From Methylobacterium sp. (GTDB lineage Bacteria > Pseudomonadota > Alphaproteobacteria > Rhizobiales > Beijerinckiaceae), in assembly GCA_020253445.1 (NCBI GenBank), contig JADCBP010000014.1, positions 1-64,000 on the forward strand: DNA of 64,000 bases, written 5' to 3'. Made by a program: the position numbers and the translations under genes. The notes beneath the pieces are model-generated. The model was not told where the DNA came from. It ran no database searches and saw nothing but the letters and a program-made list of their open reading frames with translations. Shown piece after piece: positions 50,824-59,487 of this stretch. Numbering within the stretch: the stretch's first letter is position 1; each line of letters starts with the position of its first letter.

Positions 50824-51558
50824 TCAGCCTGCGCGAAGGCTTGCCTCGCGGCCGGCGATGGAGGCGTCCAGGCTCGCCTCTCCCCGCTTGATGCGGAGCA
50901 GCTTTGTCTCGTTCTCGAGGGTCGCCGCGTGCCGCTCGGCCTCGCGCAAGTTGATCTCGCGCGCCTGCAATTCATGGCGAAGATCGGCGGCGCGACGGCT
51001 CTCTTCCGCCAGGGCCGCGCGCAGGTTCTCGGCCTCGCAGCCGCGTTCCTCAAGGTGAAGCCTACGCTCCTCGGCGAGGTTCAGAGCGGCGTTGTGGCGG
51101 GCCGTGAGCGTGTCGCACTGCAATTGCAGCCCGATGATCGTCGTCTCGGCGAGCTGGCGTGCCTCGCGCAGGTCCGCGAGTTCGGTCTCGAATTTCCGGA
51201 GCTGGTCGCGCAAGGCGGCGAGTTCCACTTCGCGATCGGCAAGGAGGCGCTCGCGCGTGGAGAGATGGGCGAGATGCTCGGCTTCGGCGCGCAACCGATC
51301 CCCGGTTTCGGACCGCGCCGCAACCAGATCCGCTCGCGCCTTCTCCTCGCGGCGGGCGCTCAGCGCCATTTCCACCGCGAAGCGCGCCCGCAGGCGGTCG
51401 CGCTCCGCAGCGATCTCATTGGGGGTGAGCGGGAGATGTTGTTCCAGGGCCCGACGCGCGAGCCGTGTCGCGCGGCGCCAGAATGCCGGCAGGAGCAGCA
51501 GCCAGATGAAGGCCGCAACCAGCATTCCGAGCATCAGGAACAGCAGAGGCTCGATCAT
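50824..51558 (-). CDS. Membrane-anchored coiled-coil protein of unknown function
   Basis: This 244-residue protein has one N-terminal transmembrane helix (about residues 3-25: LLFLMLGMLVAAFIWLLLLP) followed by charged heptad-rich sequence to the end (about 45-235), rich in Ala, Arg, Glu and Leu, which predicts a long coiled coil. NEIAAERDRLRARFAVEMAL just after the anchor is a recognisable start of the coiled region. I do not recognise a named family with confidence; similar proteins occur in Rhizobiales. It could be an envelope scaffold. It lies 50 nt downstream of the DUF1134 gene on the same strand. Confidence 0.75.
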   Translation of the reverse strand: MIEPLLFLMLGMLVAAFIWLLLLPAFWRRATRLARRALEQHLPLTPNEIAAERDRLRARFAVEMALSARREEKARADLVAARSETGDRLRAEAEHLAHLSTRERLLADREVELAALRDQLRKFETELADLREARQLAETTIIGLQLQCDTLTARHNAALNLAEERRLHLEERGCEAENLRAALAEESRRAADLRHELQAREINLREAERHAATLENETKLLRIKRGEASLDASIAGREASLRAG

Positions 51559-51608
51559 GAACTGCGGCGCGCGCCTTCCTGTTCATCGGTTATCGCCGGC
51601 AAGGCGGC

Positions 51609-52250
51609 CTAGAATGGATTCCAGGTCGGCTCTTCGGTGAATTTCAGATAACCGACATTAACCCCAAGCCGGGCTCCGACGCGAGAGCGGATCGGAACGA
51701 CCAGAATCTCCTGTGCGGTGAGCGCCGTCATGCCAAAGCCGCCAACGAAATAAGCTGAACCATCCACGCCGACGAAGCGCGAAAAGATGTCATCCACCCG
51801 TCGGAGTCGGTAGACCAGCATCATGGTGCGCGCGCCCTCGCCACCCCAGTCGAAACCCACCGAGGGCCCCTGCCAGAACACCTTCCGGTCGCCCGCATTG
51901 CGCGTGTAGAGCACGCCCTCGCCATAGCGCAGGCCGCCAAAGAAGGCCCCGGAGGCTTCCTGGCCCAGGATATAGCCGTTCGGCTCGCCCCAGCGGCGCG
52001 TGGCCTCCTCGACCGTGAGTGCCAGCCCGCGCGAGACGGTTCCGAAGAATTTGTGGCCGGCATTCACCACTTCGCGCGGCGCAAAAGTGGGCCGGTCGCC
52101 CTGTCGCGTCGATTGCGCAACGGCTTGATAAGGAAATAGCGCGACAAAAAGAGCAAGGATAGCGGCGAGGAGGCTTGCAGCGGACCGAGCGGTCCGGTGT
52201 CCCTTCGCCCCTTCGAGCCAAAGCAAAGAATTGCCGGAGCCGAGCATCAT
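51609..52250 (-). CDS. DUF1134 family exported protein
   Basis: This protein of about 213 residues has an N-terminal hydrophobic segment (AASLLAAILALFVALFPYQA, cleavage near AVAQS). The mature part is the DUF1134 domain: HKFFGTVSRGLALTVEEATR, EASGAFFGGLRYGEGVLYTR, FWQGPSVGFDWGGEGARTMM and FVGVDGSAYFVGGFGMTALT. The start at 52250 has GAGAGG 6 nt upstream; ATGs at 52256 and 52247 are alternatives. The family is restricted largely to alphaproteobacteria and its function is unknown to me. It is divergent from a YHS-domain gene. Confidence 0.85.
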   Translation of the reverse strand: MMLGSGNSLLWLEGAKGHRTARSAASLLAAILALFVALFPYQAVAQSTRQGDRPTFAPREVVNAGHKFFGTVSRGLALTVEEATRRWGEPNGYILGQEASGAFFGGLRYGEGVLYTRNAGDRKVFWQGPSVGFDWGGEGARTMMLVYRLRRVDDIFSRFVGVDGSAYFVGGFGMTALTAQEILVVPIRSRVGARLGVNVGYLKFTEEPTWNPF

Positions 52251-52329
52251 GATCATCCTCTCTATGTCTTGCCGACGCCTCGAACGGGCAGAACCGCACC
52301 TTAGGACCGCACGCATTCTGCCGCGTCTC

Positions 52330-52830
52330 GTGTTGATACAAGGTTTCCGAAGCGTTTGCGACGTTCTCAAGGCAGTGGCGATCGCCTTCACCATGGCCGG
52401 TCTTTCGAACCTGCCTCTGGCGGCCGAAGGTCTCCGGGTGCAGGAGAAGATCGTCACTGATCCGTGGAACGGGGCGGCCATCGGGGGCTTCGATCCGGTG
52501 GCGTATTTCGTCGAACAAAGGCCGATCCCCGGCTCGCCACAGCATCTCGCGATCCATGCCGGCATCGCCTGGCACTTCAACTCCGAGAGCAACCGCGTGG
52601 CTTTTCTCGAAAGCCCGGAAGCCTACCTGCCGGCCCTCGGAGGCCATGATCCGGTGATGGTCGCCAGTGGCGTTCCGGTGCCGGGCCACCCTCATCTCTT
52701 CGCGATTGTCGAGGGCCGGCTCTTCCTGTTTCGCCGGAGCGAGAACCGGGAGCGTTTCCTGGCGAATGCCAGTTTCCGGCGCGAAGCCGAGCGCCTCTGG
52801 CCAGATATCCAGCGCCAACTTTCACCCTGA
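52330..52830 (+). CDS. YHS-domain-containing exported protein
   Basis: This 166-residue protein (start uncertain) has a signal-like N-terminus, LKAVAIAFTMAGLSNLPLAA, that is complete only if translation begins at the GTG at 52330 or TTG at 52333. An ATG at 52231 would overlap the divergent gene and adds an unlikely Arg-rich leader. The YHS-like core is AIGGFDPVAYFVEQRPIPGS, IAWHFNSESNRVAFLESPEA and PAYLPALGGHD-type residues, followed by a second half, HLFAIVEGRLFLFRRSENRE. YHS domains often bind metals or accompany heavy-metal proteins, but Cys is absent here, so the role is open. Its 3' end overlaps the convergent cysQ-like gene by 9 nt. Confidence 0.75.
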   Translation: MLIQGFRSVCDVLKAVAIAFTMAGLSNLPLAAEGLRVQEKIVTDPWNGAAIGGFDPVAYFVEQRPIPGSPQHLAIHAGIAWHFNSESNRVAFLESPEAYLPALGGHDPVMVASGVPVPGHPHLFAIVEGRLFLFRRSENRERFLANASFRREAERLWPDIQRQLSP

Positions 52831-53610
52831 CCCCGAAGCCGGCAATAGGCCATAGGCCATGAAAGGCGGCGCCACCCAGCCTTCAGCGGTTCGACCATAG
52901 GTGAGCAGGCGACCCTGATCGTCGAGCAATCCGCCACCCGCCGCGCGCAGCAGGGCATCTCCGGCGGCGATATCCCATTGCATCGTGCGCGTGCGACGCG
53001 GGTAGAGATCGGCCTCGCCCGTCAGCAGCTTCACGAATTTCAGCGCCGAGCTCATGCGGATGATCCTGGATGCCCCGCAGCGCGCGAGAATGTCGTCGGT
53101 CTCGGCATTGCCGTGGAAATGGCTGGCAAGCGCCACGGGCTTCTCGCCGGGTGGACGCACGGGCCGCGGAGGCAGCCTCCTGGCCTGGGACAGCGCCCCC
53201 CGCGCCGACCAGAGTTCAGAGGCCCCCCACCAGGTTTCATCCCCGAGCGGCGCGTGCAGAACCCCTGCCGCGGGAATGCCGCGCCGGATGAGAGCGATGC
53301 AGACGCAGAAATCCGCCGTGCCGGCAATGAAAGCCCTCGTCCCGTCGAGCGGGTCGACGAGCAGGAACTCATCGCCGCCCTGAACGCCATGGCTCCGGGG
53401 GTTCTCCTCCGAGATCACCGGCAGCGCCGGGAAGGCCCGCGCCACTTCCTCGAGGATCAGCGCCTCAGAGGCCCGATCCGCTTCCGTGACCGGCGATTGA
53501 TCCCCCTTCAGCACCGGCCGGGGCCGCAAGGGATGAAAACCGGCGAGAACACGCCCCGCCTTGCGGGCAATCTCGGCAAGCGCGGCCGCGAGCGCATCGG
53601 GCGAGTGCAA
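52822..53610 (-). CDS. Inositol monophosphatase family, CysQ-like 3'(2'),5'-bisphosphate nucleotidase
   Basis: This 262-residue Mg-dependent phosphatase has the metal-site motifs of the family: LKGDQSPVTEADRASEALI, ISEENP, VDPLDGTRAFIAGTADF and WDIAAGDALLRAAGG. The DGTRAF variant and overall length match CysQ/bisphosphate nucleotidase and related 3'-phosphatases rather than classical SuhB. It would hydrolyse 3'-phosphoadenosine 5'-phosphate in sulfur metabolism; HisN-type histidinol-phosphatase activity is an alternative. Its tail overlaps the YHS gene from the other strand. It is divergent from chpT. Confidence 0.86.
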   Translation of the reverse strand: MHSPDALAAALAEIARKAGRVLAGFHPLRPRPVLKGDQSPVTEADRASEALILEEVARAFPALPVISEENPRSHGVQGGDEFLLVDPLDGTRAFIAGTADFCVCIALIRRGIPAAGVLHAPLGDETWWGASELWSARGALSQARRLPPRPVRPPGEKPVALASHFHGNAETDDILARCGASRIIRMSSALKFVKLLTGEADLYPRRTRTMQWDIAAGDALLRAAGGGLLDDQGRLLTYGRTAEGWVAPPFMAYGLLPASGSG

Positions 53611-53786
53611 GGCGGTTCCTTCCTCGTTCCAACCCTTCCCGCAAGGCTCGCTTGCCCGTTGGCGAAGGCGCGTGCACCATGTATCACGCGGAAAGACTGG
53701 AATTAGAACGCGGGGGCAAAGCGATTCGCAAGGCCGTGCAGAACGGCCGGTCGCGCTTTTCCGCCGCCGGCCGAGGAAAGCAGAGC

Positions 53787-54440
53787 ATGAACGAAGCGCT
53801 CAAGACCATCGATCTCACCCCGCTCGATCTCGCGGCGCTGCTCTGCAGTCGCGTGTGCCATGACGCGGTTGGCCCGGTGGGTGCCATCGTGAACGGCCTC
53901 GAACTGCTCGATGAAGATGACAGTGCCGAAACGCGCGAGATGGCGCTCGATTTGATCCGCAAGAGCGCGAGGCAGGCCTCCGCCCGCCTGCAATTCGCCC
54001 GCATCGCCTTCGGTGCGGCGGGTTCTGCCGGCTCGACCGTCGATACGGGTTATGCCCAGCAGCTCACCGAGCAGTTCGTGGCGGATGAGAAGGTGAAGCT
54101 CTCCTGGAACACGCCGCGGCTCTATGTGGAAAAGAACCGCGTGAAGCTCCTGATGAACCTCGTGGTCATCGCGCTTTCTTCCATTCCGATCGGTGGCACC
54201 ATCGAGGTGCGGATGGAAGGCGATGCCGAAAACCCCGTGTTTCATGTGGATGCGCGCGGGCCGAAGCCGCGGATCCCGCCGCACCTCATCGAACTGCTGC
54301 AGGGCAAGAGCGAGAGCGGTGCCGTGGATGCGCATGGCTTCCAGCTCTTCTACACCGGCGAAATCGCCCGGGCCTCGGGCATGAAGGTGGATGTCAGCCT
54401 CGAAGACGGGCTCGTGCGCCTTGTCGCCAGCCCGAAATAA
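53787..54440 (+). CDS. chpT: Histidine phosphotransferase ChpT
   Basis: This 217-residue protein resembles ChpT, the phosphotransferase that relays phosphate from CckA to CtrA and CpdR in alphaproteobacteria. The helical hairpin carries His25 in LLCSRVCHDAVGPVGAIVNG, followed by ELLDEDDSAETREMALDLI. The C-terminal half is a degenerate HATPase-like fold (KLLMNLVVIALSSIPIGGTI, VDAHGFQLFYTGEIARASG). ATG 53787 follows a GAGGAAAG site; the frame is open upstream but has no family similarity. It lies 138 bp before cheA and about 6 kb from ctrA, so phosphorelay donor and target genes are neighbours. Confidence 0.9.
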   Translation: MNEALKTIDLTPLDLAALLCSRVCHDAVGPVGAIVNGLELLDEDDSAETREMALDLIRKSARQASARLQFARIAFGAAGSAGSTVDTGYAQQLTEQFVADEKVKLSWNTPRLYVEKNRVKLLMNLVVIALSSIPIGGTIEVRMEGDAENPVFHVDARGPKPRIPPHLIELLQGKSESGAVDAHGFQLFYTGEIARASGMKVDVSLEDGLVRLVASPK

Positions 54441-54578
54441 GGGCGCAGAAACACAACCTGAAGTTTTTTTGCCCGCCCGGCGGGAAGAAAGCCCTGAGCA
54501 CAACCAATCGGTAACCGTTCTCGGGCAGGGTCTGCGGAAGTATCAACGCCCCCAGGGGCTTTCCCGGACCTGCCCGCG

Positions 54579-57326
54579 ATGGATGATCTTCTGCGCGACT
54601 TCGTTGTCGAAACGTCTGAACATCTCGAGACCGTCGACGCCGAGTTGGTGAAATTCGAACGCGATCCGAACAATGGGGCCACCTTGGCCCTGATTTTCCG
54701 GCTCGTTCACACGATCAAAGGCACATGCGGTTTTCTCGGCCTGCCGCGCCTGGAGCGTCTCGCCCACGCGGCGGAGGACGTGATCAGCCAGTTCCGCGAC
54801 GGCAAGCCCGTCACGGCTCCGGCGGTCACGATGATCCTGAAGACCATCGACCGGGTCAAGGGCATCGTCTCCGAGCTGGAGCAATCCGGCAACGAGCCCG
54901 AGGGCGATGACGAGGACCTTATCGCCATTCTGAAGGCGCTGGCGAAGGAAGAGCCGGCAGCCATGGCGCCCGGTGCGGCCGCGCCGGCCATCCCGCAGAA
55001 ATCCTCTGCCCCGCATCTCCCGGTCGACACCACAGGCACATTGGCCTTTCAGGTGCTGGAGCGCCCGCTGAAGGAAGACGAGGTCACCCTCGACGAGCTG
55101 GAGCGCGCCTTCCGGGAAGCGCCGGGCCCAACACCCTTCGAAAGCGTGGAAGTCCCGCCCGTGGCGGAAGCAGCGTCTCAGCCAACCATGGCCGCGTCTC
55201 AGCCATCAAGCGCGGCGCCCGTCGCTTCGGCGGCACGCGCGGACAGCGAAGGCAGCGAGAACGAGTCCCATGCCAATTCGATCTCGAAACAGACCGTTCG
55301 CGTGGCCGTCGGCACGCTCGATCGCCTGATGACCATGGTTTCCGAGCTGGTGCTGACCCGCAACCAGCTGCTGGAAATCGCCCGCCAGCGTGACGATTCC
55401 GAATTCAAGTCACCGCTGCAGCGCCTTTCGCACATCACCGCCGAATTGCAGGACGGGGTGATGCAGACCCGCATGCAGCCGATCGGCACGGCCTGGACCA
55501 AGCTCGCCCGGGTCGTTCGGGACATCTCCGGCGAACTGGGCAAGAAGATCGAACTGATCCAGTCCGGCGCGGAGACCGAAATCGACCGCCAGCTTCTGGA
55601 GATGATCCGCGATCCGCTGCTGCACATGGTGCGCAACGCGGCGGATCACGGCCTTGAAATGCCGGACGAGCGCGTGGCGCTCGGCAAGCCGGCCACCGGC
55701 ACCATCCATCTGCGCGCGGCGCAGGAGAGCGGCTACATCATCTGCGAAGTCTCCGATGATGGTCGCGGCATCGATGTGAACCGCGTCAAGGCCAAGGCAA
55801 TCGCCAACGGCCTCACGACCGAAGCCGACGTGGCCCGGATGACGGAAGAGCAGATCCTGCGCTTCGTGATGGAGCCGGGCTTCTCGACCGCCGCGAAGAT
55901 CACCAACATCTCGGGCCGTGGCGTTGGCCTCGATGTGGTCCGCAGCCATGTGGAGCAGGTCGGCGGCTCGGTTGATCTGCGCTCGCGGCCTGGAAAGGGC
56001 CTCGCGGTCACCATCAAGCTGCCGCTCACCCTCGCCATTGCCTCCGCCCTCATCGTGGAAGCGGCCGGACAGCGTTTCGCCATCCCGCAGATCGCGGTGG
56101 CTGAACTGGTGCGCACGCAGAATGACGGCGATGTCCGCATCGAGAAGCTCAACGGCCAATCCACGCTTCGCCTGCGCCAGCGCCTGCTGCCGGTCGTCGA
56201 TGTCGCGCAGGTTCTCGAACTTCCACTCGAGACGAACGCCGCCGGGCAGGACAATTGCCTCGTCGTCGTCTGCCACGTCGGTGGGTCACGCTTCGGCATC
56301 GTGGTGGATGCGATCCACCAGACCGAGGAAATCGTCGTCAAGCCGATCTCCTCGAAGCTCAGGCACATGTCGGTCTATTCGGGTGCGACCATCCTCGGCG
56401 ACGGTTCGGTGATCCTGATCCTCGAACCGGCCGGCATTGCCCGCAGCATTCTCGATACCGGCTCGCGCGAGAACGTCGCGCAGAACGACAACGATCTTTC
56501 GGCCGACCAGCATGCCAATGGCGAGCGTTCGCTGCTGCTGCTCTTCAAGGCGGGCGGCGTTGGAGGCCTCAAGGCGATTCCGCTCTCCTTCATCGGCCGT
56601 CTGGAGGAATTCGAACGCTCGAAGATCGAGGATGCCGGCGGCAAGGCGGTCACGCAATATCGCGGCAAGCTGATGCCCATCCTCGGCTATGGCGGCATGG
56701 AAGGCCTCGAGCCGGAATCGCGCCAGCCTGTGCTGGTCTTCCACCAGGCAGATCGCGAGATCGGCATGGCGGTGGACGAGATCGTGGACGTCGTCGAAGT
56801 CGCCTTCACGATCGACACGACGCATGCGACGCCGGGCACGGTGGGTGCGGCGATCATCGAGGGCAACGCGGTCGACATCATCGATGTCTCCGAGCTCGTG
56901 GCACCTGAACATGGGCAGCAGCAGGTGGCAGGCCCGGCCGGTGGCCCGGATGTGCTGGTGGTGGAGAGTTCGGAATTCTTCCGCGCCCTCTTCGCGCCGC
57001 TGCTCCAGAATGCCGGCTACACCATCAACGTGGTTCCGAGCCTTGCGGCCGCGCGACATGCCATCGCCAAGGGCAAGCCGGGCGTGATCGTGCTCGATCT
57101 CGACCATCCCGGCGAGGAAGCCTTCACCTTCGTGAAGGAACTGTCGGACGAGCTGGCCCGCCCGCCGGGCGTGGTCGGAGCGGTGACGCGGGGTGGTCCG
57201 CGCGTCATCCAGAAAGCCAAGGGTGCCGGGCTGCATGACCTCGTCGGCAAGTTCGACCGCCAGGGCCTGCTCGCCGCCATCGGCGAAGCCCGGACCGGCA
57301 TGCAGGGTTGGGAGGTCGCGGCATGA
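54579..57326 (+). CDS. cheA: Chemotaxis histidine kinase CheA with second CheW-like domain and C-terminal receiver
   Basis: This 915-residue kinase is longer than usual CheA (about 650-750). The Hpt domain has His44 in RLVHTIKGTCGFLG. An Ala/Pro-rich linker (about 110-225) replaces a clear P2. The dimerisation region has TLDRLMTMVSELVLTRNQLL. HATPase boxes are LHMVRNAADHGLEMP, EVSDDGRGID and SGRGVGLDVVRSHVEQVGGS. A CheW domain (about 485-620) is followed by a second CheW-like region (about 645-775). Residues 790-905 form a receiver with phospho-Asp840 (VIVLDLDHPGE) and Lys (LVGKFDRQG), but the paired acid pocket reads VVESSEF instead of DD. Its stop overlaps cheW (ATGA). Confidence 0.94.
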   Translation: MDDLLRDFVVETSEHLETVDAELVKFERDPNNGATLALIFRLVHTIKGTCGFLGLPRLERLAHAAEDVISQFRDGKPVTAPAVTMILKTIDRVKGIVSELEQSGNEPEGDDEDLIAILKALAKEEPAAMAPGAAAPAIPQKSSAPHLPVDTTGTLAFQVLERPLKEDEVTLDELERAFREAPGPTPFESVEVPPVAEAASQPTMAASQPSSAAPVASAARADSEGSENESHANSISKQTVRVAVGTLDRLMTMVSELVLTRNQLLEIARQRDDSEFKSPLQRLSHITAELQDGVMQTRMQPIGTAWTKLARVVRDISGELGKKIELIQSGAETEIDRQLLEMIRDPLLHMVRNAADHGLEMPDERVALGKPATGTIHLRAAQESGYIICEVSDDGRGIDVNRVKAKAIANGLTTEADVARMTEEQILRFVMEPGFSTAAKITNISGRGVGLDVVRSHVEQVGGSVDLRSRPGKGLAVTIKLPLTLAIASALIVEAAGQRFAIPQIAVAELVRTQNDGDVRIEKLNGQSTLRLRQRLLPVVDVAQVLELPLETNAAGQDNCLVVVCHVGGSRFGIVVDAIHQTEEIVVKPISSKLRHMSVYSGATILGDGSVILILEPAGIARSILDTGSRENVAQNDNDLSADQHANGERSLLLLFKAGGVGGLKAIPLSFIGRLEEFERSKIEDAGGKAVTQYRGKLMPILGYGGMEGLEPESRQPVLVFHQADREIGMAVDEIVDVVEVAFTIDTTHATPGTVGAAIIEGNAVDIIDVSELVAPEHGQQQVAGPAGGPDVLVVESSEFFRALFAPLLQNAGYTINVVPSLAAARHAIAKGKPGVIVLDLDHPGEEAFTFVKELSDELARPPGVVGAVTRGGPRVIQKAKGAGLHDLVGKFDRQGLLAAIGEARTGMQGWEVAA

Positions 57327-57811
57327 TTGGCGAAAACCGGATGCGCAACGACGTCATGATCGATAACGAAACCCAGCTCATCAGCGTCACCATCGAAGGC
57401 CAGATGATCGGCCTGCCGATCACCGCCGTGCGCGATGTCTTCGCCATCACGCGGATGACGCCGGTGCCGCGCGGCGGCCGGGCCGTCGCCGGGCTTGTGA
57501 ACCTGCGCGGGCACATCGTGACGATCCTCGATCTGGGCGCCCTGCTCGGCTCGCGCACGGGCGATCGCCAATCCAAGGGCGGCGATACCATGGCCGTGGG
57601 CGTGGAATGGAACGGCGAGGTCTTCGGCCTTGTCGTCGATGAAATCGGCGACGTGCTGTCTCTGACTTCCGATTCGTCGGAGCCGATGCCGGCGAATATG
57701 GGCCATACATGGGCGCGATACACCCGGCGTGTTCACAAACTCGAGCGGGACCTGCTGATCGAGGTCGATCTGCAGACGCTGCTCGATTCCATGACCCTGC
57801 AAGCCGCCTGA
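57323..57811 (+). CDS. cheW: Chemotaxis coupling protein CheW
   Basis: This 162-residue CheW starts at ATG 57323 overlapping the cheA stop. It has the family stretches LISVTIEGQMIGLPITAVRD, MTPVPRGGRAVAGLVNLRGH, IVTILDLGALLG and the FGLVVDEIGDVLSL segment. It couples chemoreceptors to CheA at the inner membrane. The first 20 residues before TQLISV are a short polar leader typical of CheW. Confidence 0.95.
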   Translation: MIGENRMRNDVMIDNETQLISVTIEGQMIGLPITAVRDVFAITRMTPVPRGGRAVAGLVNLRGHIVTILDLGALLGSRTGDRQSKGGDTMAVGVEWNGEVFGLVVDEIGDVLSLTSDSSEPMPANMGHTWARYTRRVHKLERDLLIEVDLQTLLDSMTLQAA

Positions 57812-57825
57812 ACGGGAGACCTGCA

Positions 57826-58197
57826 ATGACCTATTGCCTCGTGGTGGACGACAGCTCCGTCATCCGCAAAGTCGCGCGACGCATTCTCGAAGGACTCGAT
57901 TTTGAAATCGCCGAGGCAGAAGACGGTCAGCAAGCCGTTCTCGCCTGCACCAATCGCATGCCGGATGCCATCCTGCTCGATTGGAACATGCCGAACATGG
58001 ACGGCTACGAGTTCCTGGTGAAACTCCGCACGATGGAGGGCGGCGCGCACCCGAAAGTGGTGTTCTGCACCACCGAGAACGATGTGGCGCATATCGCCAA
58101 GGCCATGGATTCCGGCGCGGACGAATATGTCATGAAGCCCTTCGACAAGGACATCCTGACCTCGAAATTCACTGAAGTGGGCCTGCTCGCGGCCTGA
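57826..58197 (+). CDS. cheY: Chemotaxis response regulator CheY
   Basis: This 123-residue single-domain receiver has an acidic pair in LVVDDSSVIRKVARRILEGL, phospho-Asp in ILLDWNMPNMDGYEFL, Thr in VVFCTTENDV and the conserved Lys in YVMKPFDKDIL. The ribosome site GGGAG lies 9 nt upstream of ATG 57826, 15 nt after the cheW stop. DWNMPNMDGYEFL is typical of alphaproteobacterial CheY proteins. It would carry phosphate from CheA to the flagellar switch or act as a phosphate sink. Confidence 0.95.
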   Translation: MTYCLVVDDSSVIRKVARRILEGLDFEIAEAEDGQQAVLACTNRMPDAILLDWNMPNMDGYEFLVKLRTMEGGAHPKVVFCTTENDVAHIAKAMDSGADEYVMKPFDKDILTSKFTEVGLLAA

Positions 58198-58248
58198 TTG
58201 CCGCCCGGCCAAATTCTCGCCTTCGCCTTTTTACCCGGAGCCTCACGC

Positions 58249-59487
58249 ATGCTGGCCTTGCCGCAAAGACAGCCGATGGCCATGGCACCGCCTCGCGTTC
58301 GCGTCGCGGTCGTGGACGATTCGGTTGTCGTGCGAGGCCTGCTCTCGCGCTGGCTCTCGGAGACGCCGGCCATCGAGGTCGCCGGAACCTTCCGCTCGGG
58401 TCGTGAGATCATCGAGGCGTTGCCGATGCTCCAGCCGCGGATCATCCTGCTCGATCTCGACATGCCGGATATGGACGGCCTTACCGCCCTGCCGCTGATC
58501 CTGTCGAAATCGCCGGGCACGCGCGTCATCGTGGTCTCCTCGCTCTCGGTGCATGGCGCCGAGATGACGATGCGCTGCCTGATGAAGGGCGCGACCGATT
58601 ACCTGCCGAAGCCCTCCAACCACCGCGAGGTTTCCACCTCGGCGGATTTCCGACAGGCGCTCATCGCCAAGGTGCTGGCCGTGGGCGGCATTCGTGCCGC
58701 GATGCGCCAGCAGCAGGTGCCTCCGACTCCACGCCCGACGCCCGCGCCGGCACCCGCTTCCTCAAGCGCGCTTTTCGCCCGCACCTCCTCCGCCGGTCGT
58801 GTCGTTGCCCGGCCGGCCCCTTCACCCGCTTCGGTGGCGGTGCCGGCTGCGGCTCATCCGGGCCGCGTCTCCGCCGGTGCCCGCCCCCTGGAGAAAACGC
58901 GGCCGAAGGTGATTGTCATCGGCGCATCCACCGGCGGCCCGCAGGCGCTGGTGAGCCTGCTGAGCCACATGCCGCGCGTGGCCAGCCGCATACCGATCGT
59001 CATCGCCCAGCACATGCCGCCGATTTTCGGCGCGATTTTTACGAGCCATCTCAAGCAGCATGTCGGGCTTCCGGCCTGTGAGGCCGCCGAGGGCAAGCCG
59101 CTGAAAGCCGGTGCGATCTACCTCGCGCCCGGCGGTTGCCACACGGTGATCCGCCGCCAGTCGGACGGACAGATGATCCTGACCATGCTGCCCTCGGAAG
59201 CGCGCGGGCCCTGGCGGCCCTCGATTGACCTTCTTTTCGCGAGCGCCGCTGATTGCTTCGGTGCCGATGCGCTGGCCATTGCGCTCACGGGCATGGGCAG
59301 GGACGGAACGAGTGGTGCGCAGGATCTCATCCAGCGCGGCGCCAATGTCATCGTGCAGGACGAGCCATCGAGCGTGGTCTGGGGCATCCCCGGCAGCATC
59401 GCCGAGGCAGGTCTTGCCGCAGCCCAATTGCCGCCCGAGAAGCTCGGGGAACTCGCGCAGTCTCTGGTGGAAGGAAATGCAGCATGA
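58249..59487 (+). CDS. cheB: Chemotaxis protein-glutamate methylesterase CheB
   Basis: This 412-residue protein starts at ATG 58249, which is 8 nt after CCCGGAG; the frame is open up to the cheY stop. The N-terminal receiver has VAVVDDSVVVRGLLSRWL, LLDLDMPDMDGL and DYLPKPSN. A Pro/Ala-rich linker (about residues 150-215) joins it to the methylesterase domain with the catalytic Ser in VIGASTGGPQAL, His in VIAQHMPP and Asp in GMGRDGTSG. It demethylates or deamidates chemoreceptors. Stop and cheR start overlap by ATGA. Confidence 0.95.
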   Translation: MLALPQRQPMAMAPPRVRVAVVDDSVVVRGLLSRWLSETPAIEVAGTFRSGREIIEALPMLQPRIILLDLDMPDMDGLTALPLILSKSPGTRVIVVSSLSVHGAEMTMRCLMKGATDYLPKPSNHREVSTSADFRQALIAKVLAVGGIRAAMRQQQVPPTPRPTPAPAPASSSALFARTSSAGRVVARPAPSPASVAVPAAAHPGRVSAGARPLEKTRPKVIVIGASTGGPQALVSLLSHMPRVASRIPIVIAQHMPPIFGAIFTSHLKQHVGLPACEAAEGKPLKAGAIYLAPGGCHTVIRRQSDGQMILTMLPSEARGPWRPSIDLLFASAADCFGADALAIALTGMGRDGTSGAQDLIQRGANVIVQDEPSSVVWGIPGSIAEAGLAAAQLPPEKLGELAQSLVEGNAA

